DNA of 64,000 nt from Paramacrobiotus metropolitanus (taxonomy: Eukaryota > Tardigrada > Eutardigrada > Parachela > Macrobiotidae): contig NW_026570366.1 of the NCBI RefSeq assembly GCF_019649055.1, forward strand, positions 62,001 through 126,000, read 5' to 3'. Both the position numbers and the translations under genes were made by a program. The notes under the pieces were generated by a model, which saw only the letters and a program-made list of their open reading frames with translations, did no database searches and had not been told where the DNA came from. Positions 45,661 through 60,437 of the stretch are shown here, in pieces (position 1 is the first letter of the stretch; the number at the start of each line of letters is the position of its first letter).

Positions 45661-47632
45661 TTATAGCTGGCTGCTGTCTTGTTCCTGGTCAGATGCATAG
45701 GAATCGGAGTTTGAGTTGGAATAGGCGGATTCCAAGTTGACAGTAGCGTATGAGCCGGACAGGACCGAACTTCCACCGGCACTGCTTCCCGATCCACCAC
45801 CATTGCCATTGTCATCCAGCAGGCGCACGTTGGGACCGCGGTAAATGCGCGGATTGGAATAGTCAAAGAACTGGGCCGATCTGGTCAACATAAACAGTGT
45901 GCCTACTGTCTACCCGTAGTGCTTCAGTGTATTTAGGCCTTAAGGTTAAAATACGTAGATGTTTTAATTGCAAATTGTGGCGGTCTGCCATTATTGATTT
46001 GTTTCGGGCTACGCTGTTGCTCACTATTTTTATTCATTTGCCAACGTTGTTAGATTTTAAAAACTGACAGGCAAATTTTTCTCATGTTCGTGAATATTCT
46101 ATAAGATATTCAGCTACTTGGTAGGGTATGTATAATTCTGTAAGTGTCGGATGGATTGTCATTTTTGTTGACCACTTTCACTCGGTGTCACTGTAGCTGC
46201 TAATGCAAAAACAACAAAATTCTCCGTAAAACCATCCAGTAAAAAAAATTCATCCTTAATTTTCTCGTTAAGTGTTGATCTCTGTGATTGCCGTCTATTA
46301 AATGAATAGCGTACGCATAAGTAAACGTCCTTGGGCAATACATCAGTTGCCCACACTCTACAATTTTCACTGTAATCTAAGTTTTAAAGTTTTGTGGATC
46401 CGTTGTGAGGTCGAATATCTACTAAAAATATTAAAAAATACTTGTACAGATTGTATAATGTTAGCACATAGTACGTATTGATTCATCTCCCCTCTAGCGC
46501 TCAAAAACTTTTGACAGTTATATGCGTATTATTCGTACTTACTTGCTGCATTGAACGTTCCACCAATAATCACACGTAAGAGCAATATTGTTCCAAATCT
46601 GCGAAGGATACAAATATGAAAAAGCGTTGTAATTAGTGAGCAAATACAGTAATAAAAAATGAATTGTTGCAGTGCTCATATCATACTGTTTTTCTTTTCT
46701 TCGAAATCCGCAACACGCACATCCCACCCATAATTATACAAAATAGATCTAGATATTTTATGATTTTTTAATCTGCACGCATCGCACTGGAATTTGTAGA
46801 ACGTTCCTCGATAGAGTAATTAAATCGTAAATCAATAAAATGTAAATGTCTATGTAATTATAAAATAATAAAATGTAAATTAATAAAACGTAAATGTAAC
46901 CTTTAAATTAAACCAGCCCAATTTATAAACTACTAAAAACCCCTGCTTTTACCGTTCCAGCTGGACATAAATAGGAGGCCATAGCCATCCCTGGTTCACA
47001 GCGACGATACGCTTGGCAGCCTGTGTCCGGATCTATAACAAAATCAGCAAAAAAGTATACGAGTTGTGCTCATTAAAATTATTAAATAATCAATCATAAT
47101 TAATCATTAGCACCGGAAGCTTTGAATTAACAACTTTATTTATGCCAGAGTATACCTGCGTAGAAGCCAGCTTGCTTAACATTATTGCAGGTAAAGGACG
47201 TTTTGGGGATGGTTTTGTACGCCGGGTACGTTACATTTGGCTTGGCGTTGGCTACCAGCGTGCGAATTTCCGCTGCGCTTAGAGCAGTACGACCTCGAAG
47301 CTGATCGAGCTGCGCGAAGGCTCCAGATGACTGCTGTTGATCCTGTTGACCTTTAACAGTTTTCTGTAAAGCAAGTTCGGACATCAAACGGAAAACCGGT
47401 TTTTTAAAGGCTCAAAATCTTCTATGAGTCACGGACTTCAGTGTACGAGTAATTCTCATAAGGTGAGAGGTATTTAATTTGCATTTACTTAAACAACAGC
47501 AGATAATACTGTATATTATAAATACAAAAAATACACAATGCATATATGGCGAACTATTTAATGCAATTGGCTTACCAGTATCGAGAAACATATTACTGAT
47601 AATATCCAATAATGATAACTGGCAGAGTTCAT
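45661..47632 (-). CDS. Secreted one-domain chitin-binding protein (cpap1 / peritrophin-like)
   Basis: Five exons on the minus strand: 47632-47576, 47363-47156, 47032-46953, 46598-46543, 45880-45661. Phases close, giving 206 residues. The first exon encodes a signal peptide (WILSVICFSIL). After a Gln-rich linker comes one type-2 chitin-binding domain with six cysteines at residues 78, 94, 100, 111, 124 and 132, with TGCQAYRRCEPG and CDYWWNVQCSKSAQFFD. One ChtBD2 followed by the SxxFFD tail is the pattern of arthropod CPAP1 cuticle proteins, which sit in chitinous cuticle and organise it. The tail is Gly/Ser/Asn-rich and acidic. The motif SAEIRTLVANAKPNVTYP before the domain also occurs in this group. 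This gene is good evidence for a cuticle-bearing animal. Confidence 0.88.
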
Positions 47633-48718
47633 GTTGCCAGATAGTCTGATATTAATTTTGTATCAAGTCGATATCAGCGTATTGCAGTAACGATGATCAA
47701 ATGATGCCAACAACACACTGCGTCCGTACACTAAAGCGCTAGAACCAAAGGTAAATTAACAGCAATAAAGCTTTATTCGGAAATCGTTAGTGACTTTTAA
47801 AAATACAGCGTCGCTGAATTAGCCTCGCGGTCGTTGAGGTACTAAAAGAATTTTTAGCACATCGATCTACTTTTTGTTATTTGGTTTTTTGCCGTTTGTT
47901 TATATACTACAAGGGCTACTGCCAGGCCCATTGGACCATTCCCATATTTTATATTGTCCTTTCATTTTGTGCCAGGAAAATGAGTAAAAGGTAGAATAAC
48001 ATAATTTTTGCTGATCGGTGTCGTCGCCAGTGTCAGTACAGGGCCACAGCACGGTGTGCCGACAATTGTCAATGACCACGTAATCAAAATAAACAAAACA
48101 TCGGTTTTCAATGTACCGCATGTGTTGGCGGCTGGCTATAGAAAGGCGCTGCAATATTTTAATATCAGCAAAATTACAGTGTGCAGTACCTCATAGTCAT
48201 AGCCCATATCAAAGTTTAAAAATATTCGTTCATATGATAATACTTTGCGTAATTATTGTTGCGGATTGAGTTTAAGCATTCTTCAATCTGCATCGGAAAT
48301 TATCTTTTAATCACTGTATATGAGTACGGTTTCTCGTGACGCGCTTGCAGTTTACGATGCATAATGCGATTAAGCTTTTCCATAGTTAGCAACGAAATTA
48401 TAAAAGCGCTCAATTTAAAATTAAAATTTATTAAACGTTTGAATTTATCGAAAAAGCTTATTTATTGTCTTTTGAAAATTCTTTTAATCATCGGAGTTAT
48501 GTCATGAATGTCGATCTTCTAGTCCTTACATTCGCACATGGGTGATCCACGTCCTTATACTTTGAATTCACTGCTCTACGTTCTGACTTCATTTGCAATG
48601 CAAGGATCAACCATTATGTTGGTATACTTTCAGCAAGTTAAAATGTTTTTACAAAGTAGCACAACAATTTTCGAAAATACTGCCGTTTTCACGTTTGTCC
48701 ATAAATTTAGTGTACAAT
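47633..48718. other. Gap between the chitin-binding gene and astacin
   Basis: A minus-strand frame at 47900-48154 is cysteine- and tryptophan-bearing and ends WSNGPGSSPCSI, but has no recognised homologue or convincing splice sites. A TTTATT at 48461 may be the polyadenylation signal of the astacin gene. Otherwise AT-rich DNA. Confidence 0.35.
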
Positions 48719-50835
<2,117 letters not shown>

Positions 50836-52536
50836 GACGGTTTATTTGAGCGATTAATATTACTACTGTACATCAAAAGCTTTTTCAGTGAATAAAAAGG
50901 ATAAAAACGCGGTTTCTTCCCTTTAATGCTGCTTAACCGCTGCCGGTACAGACGACTGAATATTCAAATATAAATACATGATATTATGAGCAAAAGTACT
51001 TACGCTTGGTTATCTAACTGCACTTCGATATCAAAACCAACAATAAAACGTTGTTAGGCTTAGAACTTTAGGCATACTATTATTCAAAGTGGATGCGATA
51101 CAACGTTAACGTTAACTGATTATCGAATTGAATCTCCATTTTTCTAACGTTTTGTTCTATTGTGTAGATAGCGCCGGTTAGCTACATATTGTTAGAAGGC
51201 TACGAGTACATAAAGACATAATAATGCAGCATATACCTGCGGTACGGCAAATGTGCAAGGATGTGGTCCTCTTGCCGGTGATTTCCCAAACCGGAAGACA
51301 ACACTTCGCGCGCCATATAATCTTATCCTGCGGATAAATGTAAATTGCTCGACATGCACTTGATATCAGAAACAATGCTGGACAACGCATTCAATTACAG
51401 TATTCTTGGCCAATTAAACCGCAGTTTAACAAACACACAAAAATGTGGAAAGTGTAAAATTCCGGTTTCATAATACTGAATCCATTCGTGCACAGTAAAG
51501 CGAAATTGCAACCCGCAAAGTTTATACGAGTATCTTGCAACTGTGCATCAGCGCACACAGCAAGGATTTGGACATGCATGCCAGTGTTCTACGTCTCCAC
51601 ACATTTGCTCTTTGTTGTTTTCTTCACTATTTGTTGCTTTGTTCGACCAGACTTGAAGTCCCCTTGCGGCTGTTTGCTCTTGTATCGTAATAACAATAAT
51701 AAGAATCTGTGCGGATGTTCGAGAGCGGGAATTTTTAAAAAAACTGCTACGCAATTCACATACAGTTTAGCCAGTAATAGACCATTCGCCACTTCGATAA
51801 TCGCAAAATAAAAAATTATTACAAAAAAGCACATGAAATGCATAACTATAAAAAATGTTGTTTTCTCAAGATAAGTGGTGGCGTATTAGAAAACGACCGA
51901 TAGGGCCGGTATTTAAACATTTTTCGGACATCATCTTCGGACTTCGCTTAATTCAACAAAAAACATTGGTAGGCCTGTAGAATTAAGTATATGTAACCCT
52001 TTTACCATAGTTTCAAAATCTTCAAACGTATAAAACCATCATGTACACAGTACAATGCATTGGCATTGCAACAGAAAAGCTGAAAATATACGTTTTAACA
52101 AGTAAAATTATTAGAGCAAGGGTAGTAATAATCTTCCTTTAAATTATTTAGCAAAATAATACTGCTTTATTTACATACTTAACTTGTTGCTGGGGAATGG
52201 ACGACTGAAGCTAGAAACCATCCCGAAGTCGGCAAACAAATCAGGCGAGCATTTAGAAAGTGCATATACCACACAGTTTTAAGGTTTTACCGTTGCTTGA
52301 TCAATATTCTACAAATTCACGTAAGTACTGTAATATCCGTAATCACGTGGCAATTAAAAATTTAAGGAGGTTGCAGCTGGCGTACATGCGTTTGTTGCAG
52401 GTACACTTTGCTACAATTTAACCGATGAAGGTACGCGCGCTAAAAAGGTCGCCTGATTTATTTCGATTATGCTTCAAGTATTTGCAGTGATGGTCTCCAG
52501 TTTGATGTAAAATTTAATCTGATTTCGCTAAAAAAA
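50836..52536. other. Intergenic region between astacin and the coiled-coil gene
   Basis: The genes are divergent, so both promoters lie here. Short open frames occur on both strands around 51.4-51.85 kb, none with recognisable domains, good start context or splice partners. No repeat family was noticed. Confidence 0.4.
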
Positions 52537-53673
52537 ATGGAGAAATGTGCCGTAAAACCGGCGACACGGTACAATCGTCATCGCAAGAAGCGGCTGCGGA
52601 AGATACTGCGAACATTCAGCTCGGAAGCCTTCCAGTTGTCACCCATGCCCAGCCTGAGCCAGCTGACCATTGGTCCGAATCTGCTAGCACTGGGACGGGT
52701 CGGGATGACGCCGCAACCGGTCAAACTGACAATTACCCGGCATCGCGAAAAACCGTCGTCGACAACGAAGAAAACACCGCTTCGTGAAGCCTTTGATCGG
52801 TATGGAGATCCGAGTTTCATGGAAGAATTCATGGAAGCTGAATACTTTCTGGCGCATATCCACAGTTTCATGTTGAGTTAAGTGTGCGTATCTGCCGGCG
52901 GGTACTACCATTTACTCGTAAAATATTTCTACAGGTTACTCGTACTACCTTATGTATAAAAAATGTACTGCTGTGACTGGGATGGTGTGATCCCATAAAT
53001 TCGTTATCGGTGTTTTTTAGATTGTGATATGTTGCGAGGTAGAAAAGACGAGGTACGGAAAAGAAAGGAGTATCTAGAGAAAGAGAAAGAAACGATTGTG
53101 CAAGAACTGTATAAGACTACCCATCAGGTAAGTACTCCATGTACTGTATATAAATAATATAGACTATTGTACAGAGATGTGTTCTGATGCCTAACACAGC
53201 GCTACGGCTGAATTAGATTTTTGTGTGGTATGTTTTGTTGTCGGGGCCATAAATTCGGAGAATACATAATACACAAAATCCGTACTGGAAGGAAACTATT
53301 GTACTGAGCAGTTAACGTGGGCAGCAATCTGGCAACAATCGTAAGATACTTTGTATTTATCGTCAAATCTGCAGTTACACGATGCGGTCAATCTGGAGTT
53401 GGATTGTAAAAAAGTTCTGGCTGTTGGTAAACGTTCACTGGAGGAAGCAAGCAAACTTTACGATCAGGTACGTATGTATATTTACGTCGATATAATGTAA
53501 CGGTATTCGATCTATCTCTTCTGAAGCGCAACATTCCGCCTTTACAGATTGAAAATCAAGCGTTTAAGCTATACGGTAGCAAAGCCTTCCGGAGCCCAAA
53601 GGAGCAAGTGTCCAGTGAAATATTCCAGGACGAGCTGCGCGGCATTTTCTCTGCTAATATGCCTCCGGACTAA
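52537..53673 (+). CDS. Unrecognised coiled-coil protein
   Basis: Four exons: 52537-52876, 53021-53127, 53375-53467, 53548-53673. All phases close, giving 221 residues. The first about 100 residues are basic (RYNRHRKKRLRKI at the start) with a Ser/Pro-rich middle and an acidic helix (FMEEFMEAEYFLAHI). From about residue 115 the protein is a charged helix with heptad character (RKDEVRKRKEYLEKEKETIV, KKVLAVGKRSLEEASKLYD), ending in a short tail (FSANMPPD). Another frame over exon 1 is also open, but only this frame joins the following exons in phase. The first donor (gttaag) is weak. No family assigned; the acidic, coiled-coil half could be a dimerisation or scaffold region. A decayed copy of its last exon lies at about 62093-62330. 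Confidence 0.65.
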
Positions 53674-53899
53674 GGTCAACATGCTGTTTGCTTTTGATTA
53701 TGGAGGTTGTACTCGTTGCTTGTTCGGCCGCAACCTGTACTAAATACAACTTCAGTTCTCGCATCGCAATGTCCTGATCGAGGAATCGGGAAGTAAAGAC
53801 TATGAGTCAAGTGTTTTAGTACGAGTATGCATTCTCGCTTAAGCTTAAGTACTTTTGATTGTAATTACAAACTGGAATTACGTAATATCTCTATATTCA

Positions 53900-54530
53900 T
53901 ACAATCTTACCGTCAAAAACGTAATTTTCCTGGGTTTTTATAAACTGCGGAGTGCGTGGTCAGTTTAAGTCAGGGTTAGATTCAAAAAATTCCTTATTTT
54001 TCATAGGTGTGCCTTCTGAATTTTGATTTTTTTTAAAAACCATTGGTCAGGAGTTATTCCAACCAGTCCTTAAGTATAGAAAAATGCTGCAGTATTACAG
54101 TGAATACTCTTAGGACAGTGGTACTACATTCTTACGTGTAAATCGAATTGTTTCCACGGAGTCATTATTTGTCGTCATTATCTTAGTATCGATATAATAA
54201 TATCGATACTGTACTAAGATAATAATTTACCGTCAAAAGTCGTAATTTCGTGGGTTATTATGGATAAATCAACGCTTGGTCAGAATAAGTCCAACTTATT
54301 CTTGAAATGAATCTTATTTTCCATAGGTATTCTTGAAATGAATCTTACCGACCAAAGCGTATTTATGCGCCGTTTTTATCTCCTCTTCAACGCGTGGTCA
54401 GTTTAAGTCCAGCTTGGTCTTAACAAATTCCATATTTTCCATAGGTGTGCCAATAGATTTTTGTTTGTTTTTAATAACCAGCGGTCAGAAGATGGTTTCA
54501 CCAGGTCTTAAGTATAGGAACGTAAAGAGC
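53900..54530. repeat. Three imperfect direct repeats of about 130-180 bp
   Basis: Copies begin near 53909, 54229 and 54400. Shared landmarks in order: taccgtcaaaa(a/g)(t)cgtaatttt/c, gtggtcag(t/a)ttaagtcca, att(c)cttattttccataggt, gtgcc, ggtcagaag/gag and cttaagtatagaa. They are diverged and interrupted, and no frame is conserved. Confidence 0.6.
54177..54224. repeat. Hairpin between direct-repeat copies
   Basis: attatcttag, tatcgatat, a short loop, atatcgata and ctaagataat form two nested inverted arms with a 4-5 base interruption on one side. Confidence 0.6.
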
Positions 54531-54687
54531 AGTCGAAAAAGTATTCACTGCACAGCAATAAAAAGTACTTACGATTAACATAATGACTGTAACCACGGAG
54601 ATTATAGCGGATGCATAAAAATACTTGCTCTTTAGGTAAAATATGTACATTACGTCATGCAAAAGTCCATAATTATGTATTTCAGAG

Positions 54688-55375
54688 CGTTAAAACGTCA
54701 GAAATTCAAAACGTAAGAACGTCAAAACGTTCGTCAGAACGTAACAATGTCAGAACGTCAAAACGTTAGGACGTTAGAACGTTAGAACATCAGAACATTA
54801 GACGTCAGAACGTTCGAACCAACGTCAAAACGTTAGGACGTTAGAACGTCAGAGCGTGAAAACGTCAGAACGTAACAACGTCAGAACGTCAAAACGTTAG
54901 AACGTCAGAACATTAGAACGTCAGAGCGTCAGAACGTCAGAGCGTAACAACGTCAGAACGTAACAACGTCAGAACGTCAAAACGTTAGGACGTTAAGAAC
55001 GTCAGAGCGTCAGATCGTCAGAACGTCAGAGCGTAACAACGTCAGAACGTAACAACGTCAGAACGTAACAACGTCAGAACATTTGAACGTCAGAACGTCA
55101 TAAAGTAAGAACATCAGAACATTAGAACGTCCGAACGTCAGAACATCAGAACATTAGAACGTCAGAACGTTCGAACGTCAGAACGTTTGAACGTCAGAAC
55201 GTCATAAAGTAAGAACATCAGAACATTAGAACGTCCGAACATTAGAACGTTCGAACGTCAGAACGTAACAATGCCAGAACGTCAAAACGTTAGGACGTTA
55301 TAACATCATAACGTTAGAACGTCAGAATATCAGAACTTCAGAACGTGAAAAAGTAAAATTGTCAGAACCTCAGAC
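54688..55375. repeat. Octanucleotide array, consensus ACGTCAGA and variants
   Basis: About 85 units of 8 bp, mainly acgtcaga, acgttaga, acgtcaaa and acgtaaca, with occasional one-base slips. Nearly every unit keeps the palindromic core ACGT and so one CpG per 8 bp, in otherwise CpG-poor AT-rich DNA. Many units contain ACGTCA, the reverse of the TGACGT half-site bound by CREB/ATF-type bZIP proteins. Confidence 0.9.
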
Positions 55376-55866
55376 AGTTCAAATGTCAGCCTTTATATAT
55401 CTATAATGACCTTTCCAAAACAAAGCCACCACTATCCAGTACTTAAGTGCCGAGCGCGGATGCGCGAGGCTACCTTGTATTAAGAAAACCAAAAGCCCAA
55501 CCGTGAACAACACTGAATAGATTTTTTATAACAATCAGCAACGGTCGGCATATTCCGAACCGCTTGATATAACTCTCTTCTACACAAGGACTGACAGAAA
55601 TAGTACAACAATAGTACGAAGATAAATAGTACGAAAAAACAGATTATGTATATTAAACCTGGACATTCAAAAACGAGGAAAGACGTGTACATTTGCCGAT
55701 CTGCGCTTGCTGGAAGATCACACTGATGATAATAAACAAAATACGATAGAGTATTAAAAAGTCAAAATATGACATGGGACAACCAACTGTTATTTGCTGT
55801 ATTATTGAAACCGCTCACGGTATACTGCACGAAAGAAAATAATCCGATGAGAAGATCAATCACAGT

Positions 55867-58800
55867 TCACGCAATTCCCATTTGGACCAGCGTTTCCTGT
55901 AGCCGTTTTGTTTCGGCTGCGAAATTCAGTGGCTCAGCCGTGATAACGGTGTACTTTCGTCGCCATTCGTCCTGCAATCACAAAAGTGGCAGGTCAGCAC
56001 TGATATAAAAATATCATCTGGCTGTTTACCCAGTTTCGGTGTAAAAAACTGTAAAATCACAGTCAATCACCAGCGGTAAGTAACAATTTAACAGCCATAT
56101 TTCCAACGTTAGATAAACAGAAACATTGAGAAACAAATGGAAGTACAAAAACAAAGAAGTACAGGGAAGTACCAAACCTACAGCAATCACAATTTACAGC
56201 AAAACTTACGTTGTAGCTTTCTGTTTTCACCTTCATCTTGAACATGAATGCTTGGAACTGGCAGTTATTAATGGCCTTTTCAAACACCGTGGCGTCCTGG
56301 GTTTTCATTTCGCCGAGTGATTGAGCGTCCTGCTGCAGAACTTTTTCGGCATTCTCTTGAAATACCGTAGCATAGGCACTACCAGTGCAATCTGCCACTT
56401 GAACCTGAAAAGTGCCAACATACTACCGTATGTTGATATGAACAAAATTAGTTATCCCAATAGCTATTAAGCAGTAAACCAAATATCCTTACTGTTAACA
56501 TCAACCGCCAGACAAAACTGTCGTTTTCGGTGTTGCACTTTTCGCAGCGGAATGTCCCGTTACCCTGGTCCGTAACCTTCTTACTGCAGCCGCTGTTGAC
56601 ACAGGCTCGGTACAAGGTGTTATCACGTGCAAAGGCCTTCATAATAACAGCACGTATCATGAAAAAATCCGCTTTATCCCCGTTACCCAACCCTTCGGCT
56701 TCTATCTGCCAGAAGCACTTAAAAGGGGTTGATCCTGATCCTGGAAGCAGCCATACAAATACCGATAAACACTTTTGATCTTACCATAGGCCATGCATGA
56801 TATTTTAATCAATAAAAATGTGAACATTATGCCACATTTACCGAAACAGAAAGTGGTTTGTACGAGCTACAAACTACATACCGAAATTCCCGGACATTCC
56901 TGTGCCCATGAGTGCCTGCGTAGCGACATTGCAGCCACCGCTATCGTACCACCCACGCAGTTTGTGACCTTCCGGAATGTCGGGATCCACTTCCACTATT
57001 GCGTCGAACGAGGTAGACAAGCTACGAGTACCGTTCAGTTCCGCTAACCGGCAGCCGTGTATGGCCACCACCTTATTTAGCACCACGTTCTTCTCGTACT
57101 TTTCCGCCTATGTGAAAGAGAAGCACCGGAACTACATCGTTAACCATGTTCACACGGCAGAACTGAATTAATGGATTTAGCCAACCGGTGAACTACACAA
57201 CCGATTTGGAGCAGCTCAATAGCTCATATCTATACGCAGAATGAAAAGGCTGTATGTGGCTCCAAATTAATGAGATGACGCTTATAAATCCCAGTAACAT
57301 ATCAATAACTGGTCCTTACCTGAGGCCCCCACAACGTGACACGCACGCAAGTACTGGTGTCATCTATGATATCCAAATCTCGCTTCGTAAAATCTCGCCC
57401 ACTTTGGCGATTTTTTCCTTGAAAGAGTTCTCCAGCCGATGAACAAACTCCAATAACATCTGCAACATATTACCTGTGCACTCGCGCAACTACGTTTACA
57501 AGTACTGAAATTAGCGAAATAACAAAACAAACCGATGTTCGCATCTTTGCTGAGTGTTAGCAAAGAATAAAAGGGAACAAAGTTGTAGCGAATTTTAACG
57601 AGTCCCGCATCTTCCGAACACTCTTCAACAATACTTTCCGGCTCAAGATTGATGTCATACATCCGGCCACGGCTGTATTTCGGATCGGCGTTTTTAACCA
57701 ATCCATTTTTGATATAATAAGTCTGTTAGAAATGCAAATAGTATCAAAATCAAGCAGTGAGGAGGACGTACGGATTAGACGAAAACAGACTGAATGACCG
57801 CACCTTGCCCACTTCAAACACGTCGTAAAACCGATCGACTTCGTTATTGAATCCAGATATTTTTATTTCGCTTTCCCCGTCGGTCACCAGAACACTGAAC
57901 ACTTTACCCTGAGAATTGGGCTTGTTCCAAAACCGAATGGAATCTTTACTCATCACTTTAGCTCTAATAGCCCAACTAAAACCACACCACAGTTGAATAA
58001 CAGCCTTTTATAGTCATACGTACCGGATTTTATGAAACCGCACCACTTACGCGCTGTTGTAAGGGTTCAGTGCCGAAATCGGGTGGATATTCTGGGTATC
58101 GTTTTGCGGGAGCGATGCGGATCCCAATGGTGGCATTGTCGGTTGCTGTGCTTGGAAGGATCCGCCGGAATTATACGCTGCCGACACTGGGACGTTTCCC
58201 GCACCAGAACTGTTATTCCCCTTGGATGGTGAGCCCAGATTTGCTGAAAAAAGTAAAAATAACATGATTATTCGAAGCCTGTAGAGTGCATCGAACATTG
58301 TTCGACATACGACGTTTCGCAGCTGGTCCGCCTGGAAACGGAGCAGGCTGTTTTGAAGGGCTCTGGAATGAAGAGCTGCTGAAAGTAGCTGGATTCGGGA
58401 GCCCCTGTTGTGGAACAGGCGGACGTAATGCAGCCGGCGCAACTACAAATCCCAAATTAGCACGATAATTACCAATCTAACAATCACATAACCCTAGTTT
58501 ATACGCTCAAATATGAGAAAAATCGCACCGGCTGGATTGCCTGCATGAGCGTTAGGATTTGCCCTGGCTGCTCCAGTTGGCATCCCATTGTCCCCCAAGG
58601 AAACAGGAGAGCCGAGTTTTCGGCCAATCTGATCGCCTGGAACGGCAACTTTTACTTCCAACAGGATAATGAGACTCCTACAAAATGCGCAGATTAATAC
58701 ATTTTGAAAATTAACCCTCTCCCCAAAAACTCCAAGAAACTGACTTATTTTCCCGGTTATTCACGACGTATTTCTTCATAATGATGACAGAATATGGCGT

Positions 58801-59414
58801 CAAGGTGTTGTTGTCCACGAGGTGATTCAGTTGGGTGGCCAACATGACGACTGCAAGTTTCTAAAGTTTCAAACGAACTGCAACTTCTAACGAAATACAC
58901 GACTTCCTTACAGGAATAAGTGTTCCGATAGTCGTTGATTAAAAGCCGATAATGATTCTGGTTGACATTACGGGCTTCCTAAAGAGCGCATACCATTGAC
59001 TGCACTGAAGGAGATTTACAAGAAATAGTGAAATACTCAATTATTACCAATTTTTCACGTAGTACGTACCAGTAGCTGCACTCGAGGTTCATGAATGTCC
59101 ACACCGTTCAGAATGGCCTACAGAGATCGAAAACAAGTATAAGATACGAATCATTTCTGCGAATTAAACCAGCAGTGAAGTAAGAGTTTTTATTACCACA
59201 CAGAAAGATTTCATTGTCTAATAAATAATTGAGGGTAAGCAGTGAGATAAATTATTAGCAGTTCAGTTCTTCTGTCTTGGATGATTTTCATTTTTCTCTC
59301 CCTTTCTGACAGATGAGAAAGTAAAAAAACATTCCGTCCTCATTATAAGGCAGCATCTACGCTTACCCGAATGCAGCCTTCACTTAGCTCCGGTTCGCCC
59401 GCCGCAAATGCCAT
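55867..59414 (-). CDS. RPA1: Replication protein A 70-kDa subunit
   Basis: Fourteen exons on the minus strand: 59414-59367, 59117-59070, 58978-58912, 58850-58745, 58677-58529, 58442-58311, 58243-58051, 57975-57804, 57722-57533, 57459-57320, 57107-56882, 56701-56493, 56404-56210, 55971-55867. Phases close, giving 659 residues (human 616). RPA1 is the main single-stranded-DNA-binding subunit in replication and repair. Order: N-terminal protein-interaction OB fold (FVMLATQLNHLV), Ser/Pro-rich linker, IHPISALNPY and DBD-A (FWNKPNSQGKVFSV), DBD-B (DVIGVCSSAGE to RVTLWGPQ, PDIPEGHKLRGWYD), then DBD-C with GLGNGDKADFF and a zinc ribbon of four cysteines at 524, 529, 543 and 546. The splice before exon 12 (acceptor gcagatag) is the least certain; a mini-exon may be missed there. 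Confidence 0.93.
58919..59039. repeat. RPA1 exon 3 segment, parent of an identical copy
   Basis: This 121-bp stretch (exon 3 apart from a few bases at its end, plus part of the upstream intron) recurs without any difference at 59584-59704. Confidence 0.9.
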
Positions 59415-59583
59415 GGTTTGTATAAATGTCTCGAGCTGGAAACGAATCTCCGGTATTTCCCGAAAGAGAAAAAATCGAGCAAACCAGATCTGTTGTGACT
59501 GCAGTCTGCAAAGTGCAAACTGCGACAAGCAATTCTCGAAACGCTCAAAATTCAGTAACCGCAAACGCTGATAATCACCTGAT

Positions 59584-59704
59584 AGTGTTCCGATAGTCGT
59601 TGATTAAAAGCCGATAATGATTCTGGTTGACATTACGGGCTTCCTAAAGAGCGCATACCATTGACTGCACTGAAGGAGATTTACAAGAAATAGTGAAATA
59701 CTCA
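59584..59704. repeat. Identical 121-bp copy of the RPA1 exon 3 segment
   Basis: Same orientation as 58919-59039, placed 170 bp upstream of the RPA1 ATG. It begins agtgttccgatagtcgttga and ends aaatactca. Zero differences imply a very recent duplication or an assembly artefact. It lacks the exon's last bases and donor, so it could not replace exon 3. Confidence 0.9.
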
Positions 59705-60434
59705 GTACTTCTTAAAAGCTGCTATGAAAACTGACGATAATGAAGCAAAAAAATTTGAAAAACACCAAAATCGTTCACAAAAATGGGAAGAAGCTCAAAC
59801 TCAAGTGATCGAAGCTTTCCTGCTTTCGGCTAGATTTCAACATGTTTATTCGCGCAAGATCTCGTTCCTTGTTGTGCTGCTGAAAACAACTGCGCGCATC
59901 AGTGCAGCATGTGTGCGCACTGCGCATGATGTACAATGCGCTCCTAGCGGGCTGCTTTTATTCTAAATGGCTTTTGAACCTGTTGGTGAACTTCGTACGA
60001 ACCGTACTAGTACATACCTGATTGTGACAATTAAAAAGCTGATGAATTTGACTTCAAACTCCGTTTACAACTTCTCGCTGCATATATAATCAGTGAATGA
60101 ATACATACAGTAGTTGCCATCTTTCTCGACCTCATCATTCTATTTTCGGGCCCGTGGTTACTTAATTTATGGTTCGGTTTAATTTTAGGTGAATACGTAT
60201 TTATAGTTCTTATGAAGTCAGAAACCTCTTACAGGTTTGATTGTTTTACAGTACTCGTACAGTACACACAGTCTGAATGGCTACTCTTGAGTGACTTTAA
60301 GATCGAGACTACGTCTGCTGACTGCCATCAATTTGGTTTATTATAAAATACATGCAGTATTATACTCTATTATTATTGGTATAATACGAGTAACAAATCG
60401 AGTAACAAATACAACAATTTTTACGTTGTTTTCT
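59705..60434. other. Intergenic region
   Basis: No gene recognised. A plus-strand frame at 59724-59966 starts with a basic, charged stretch but has no homologue. The last 100 bp is AT-rich with short taatac/gagtaacaaat repeats. Confidence 0.35.
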
Positions 60435-60437
60435 GTA

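Larger units (their letters stand above)
53674..55866. other. Repeat-filled intergenic region
   Basis: Between two convergent genes. It contains imperfect direct repeats (53.9-54.5 kb), a hairpin at 54.18 kb and an octanucleotide array (54.69-55.38 kb), all listed separately. No gene seen. Confidence 0.6.

Noticed and set aside
52545-52787. Alternative plus-strand frame (acidic, Ser/Thr-rich) over exon 1 of the coiled-coil gene
   Set aside because: It has no in-phase continuation into the next exons, whereas the other frame joins all four.
54688-55375. Regular repeat array that might be read as a CRISPR array
   Set aside because: The unit is 8 bp with no spacers, and the window is eukaryotic; it is a microsatellite-like octamer array.
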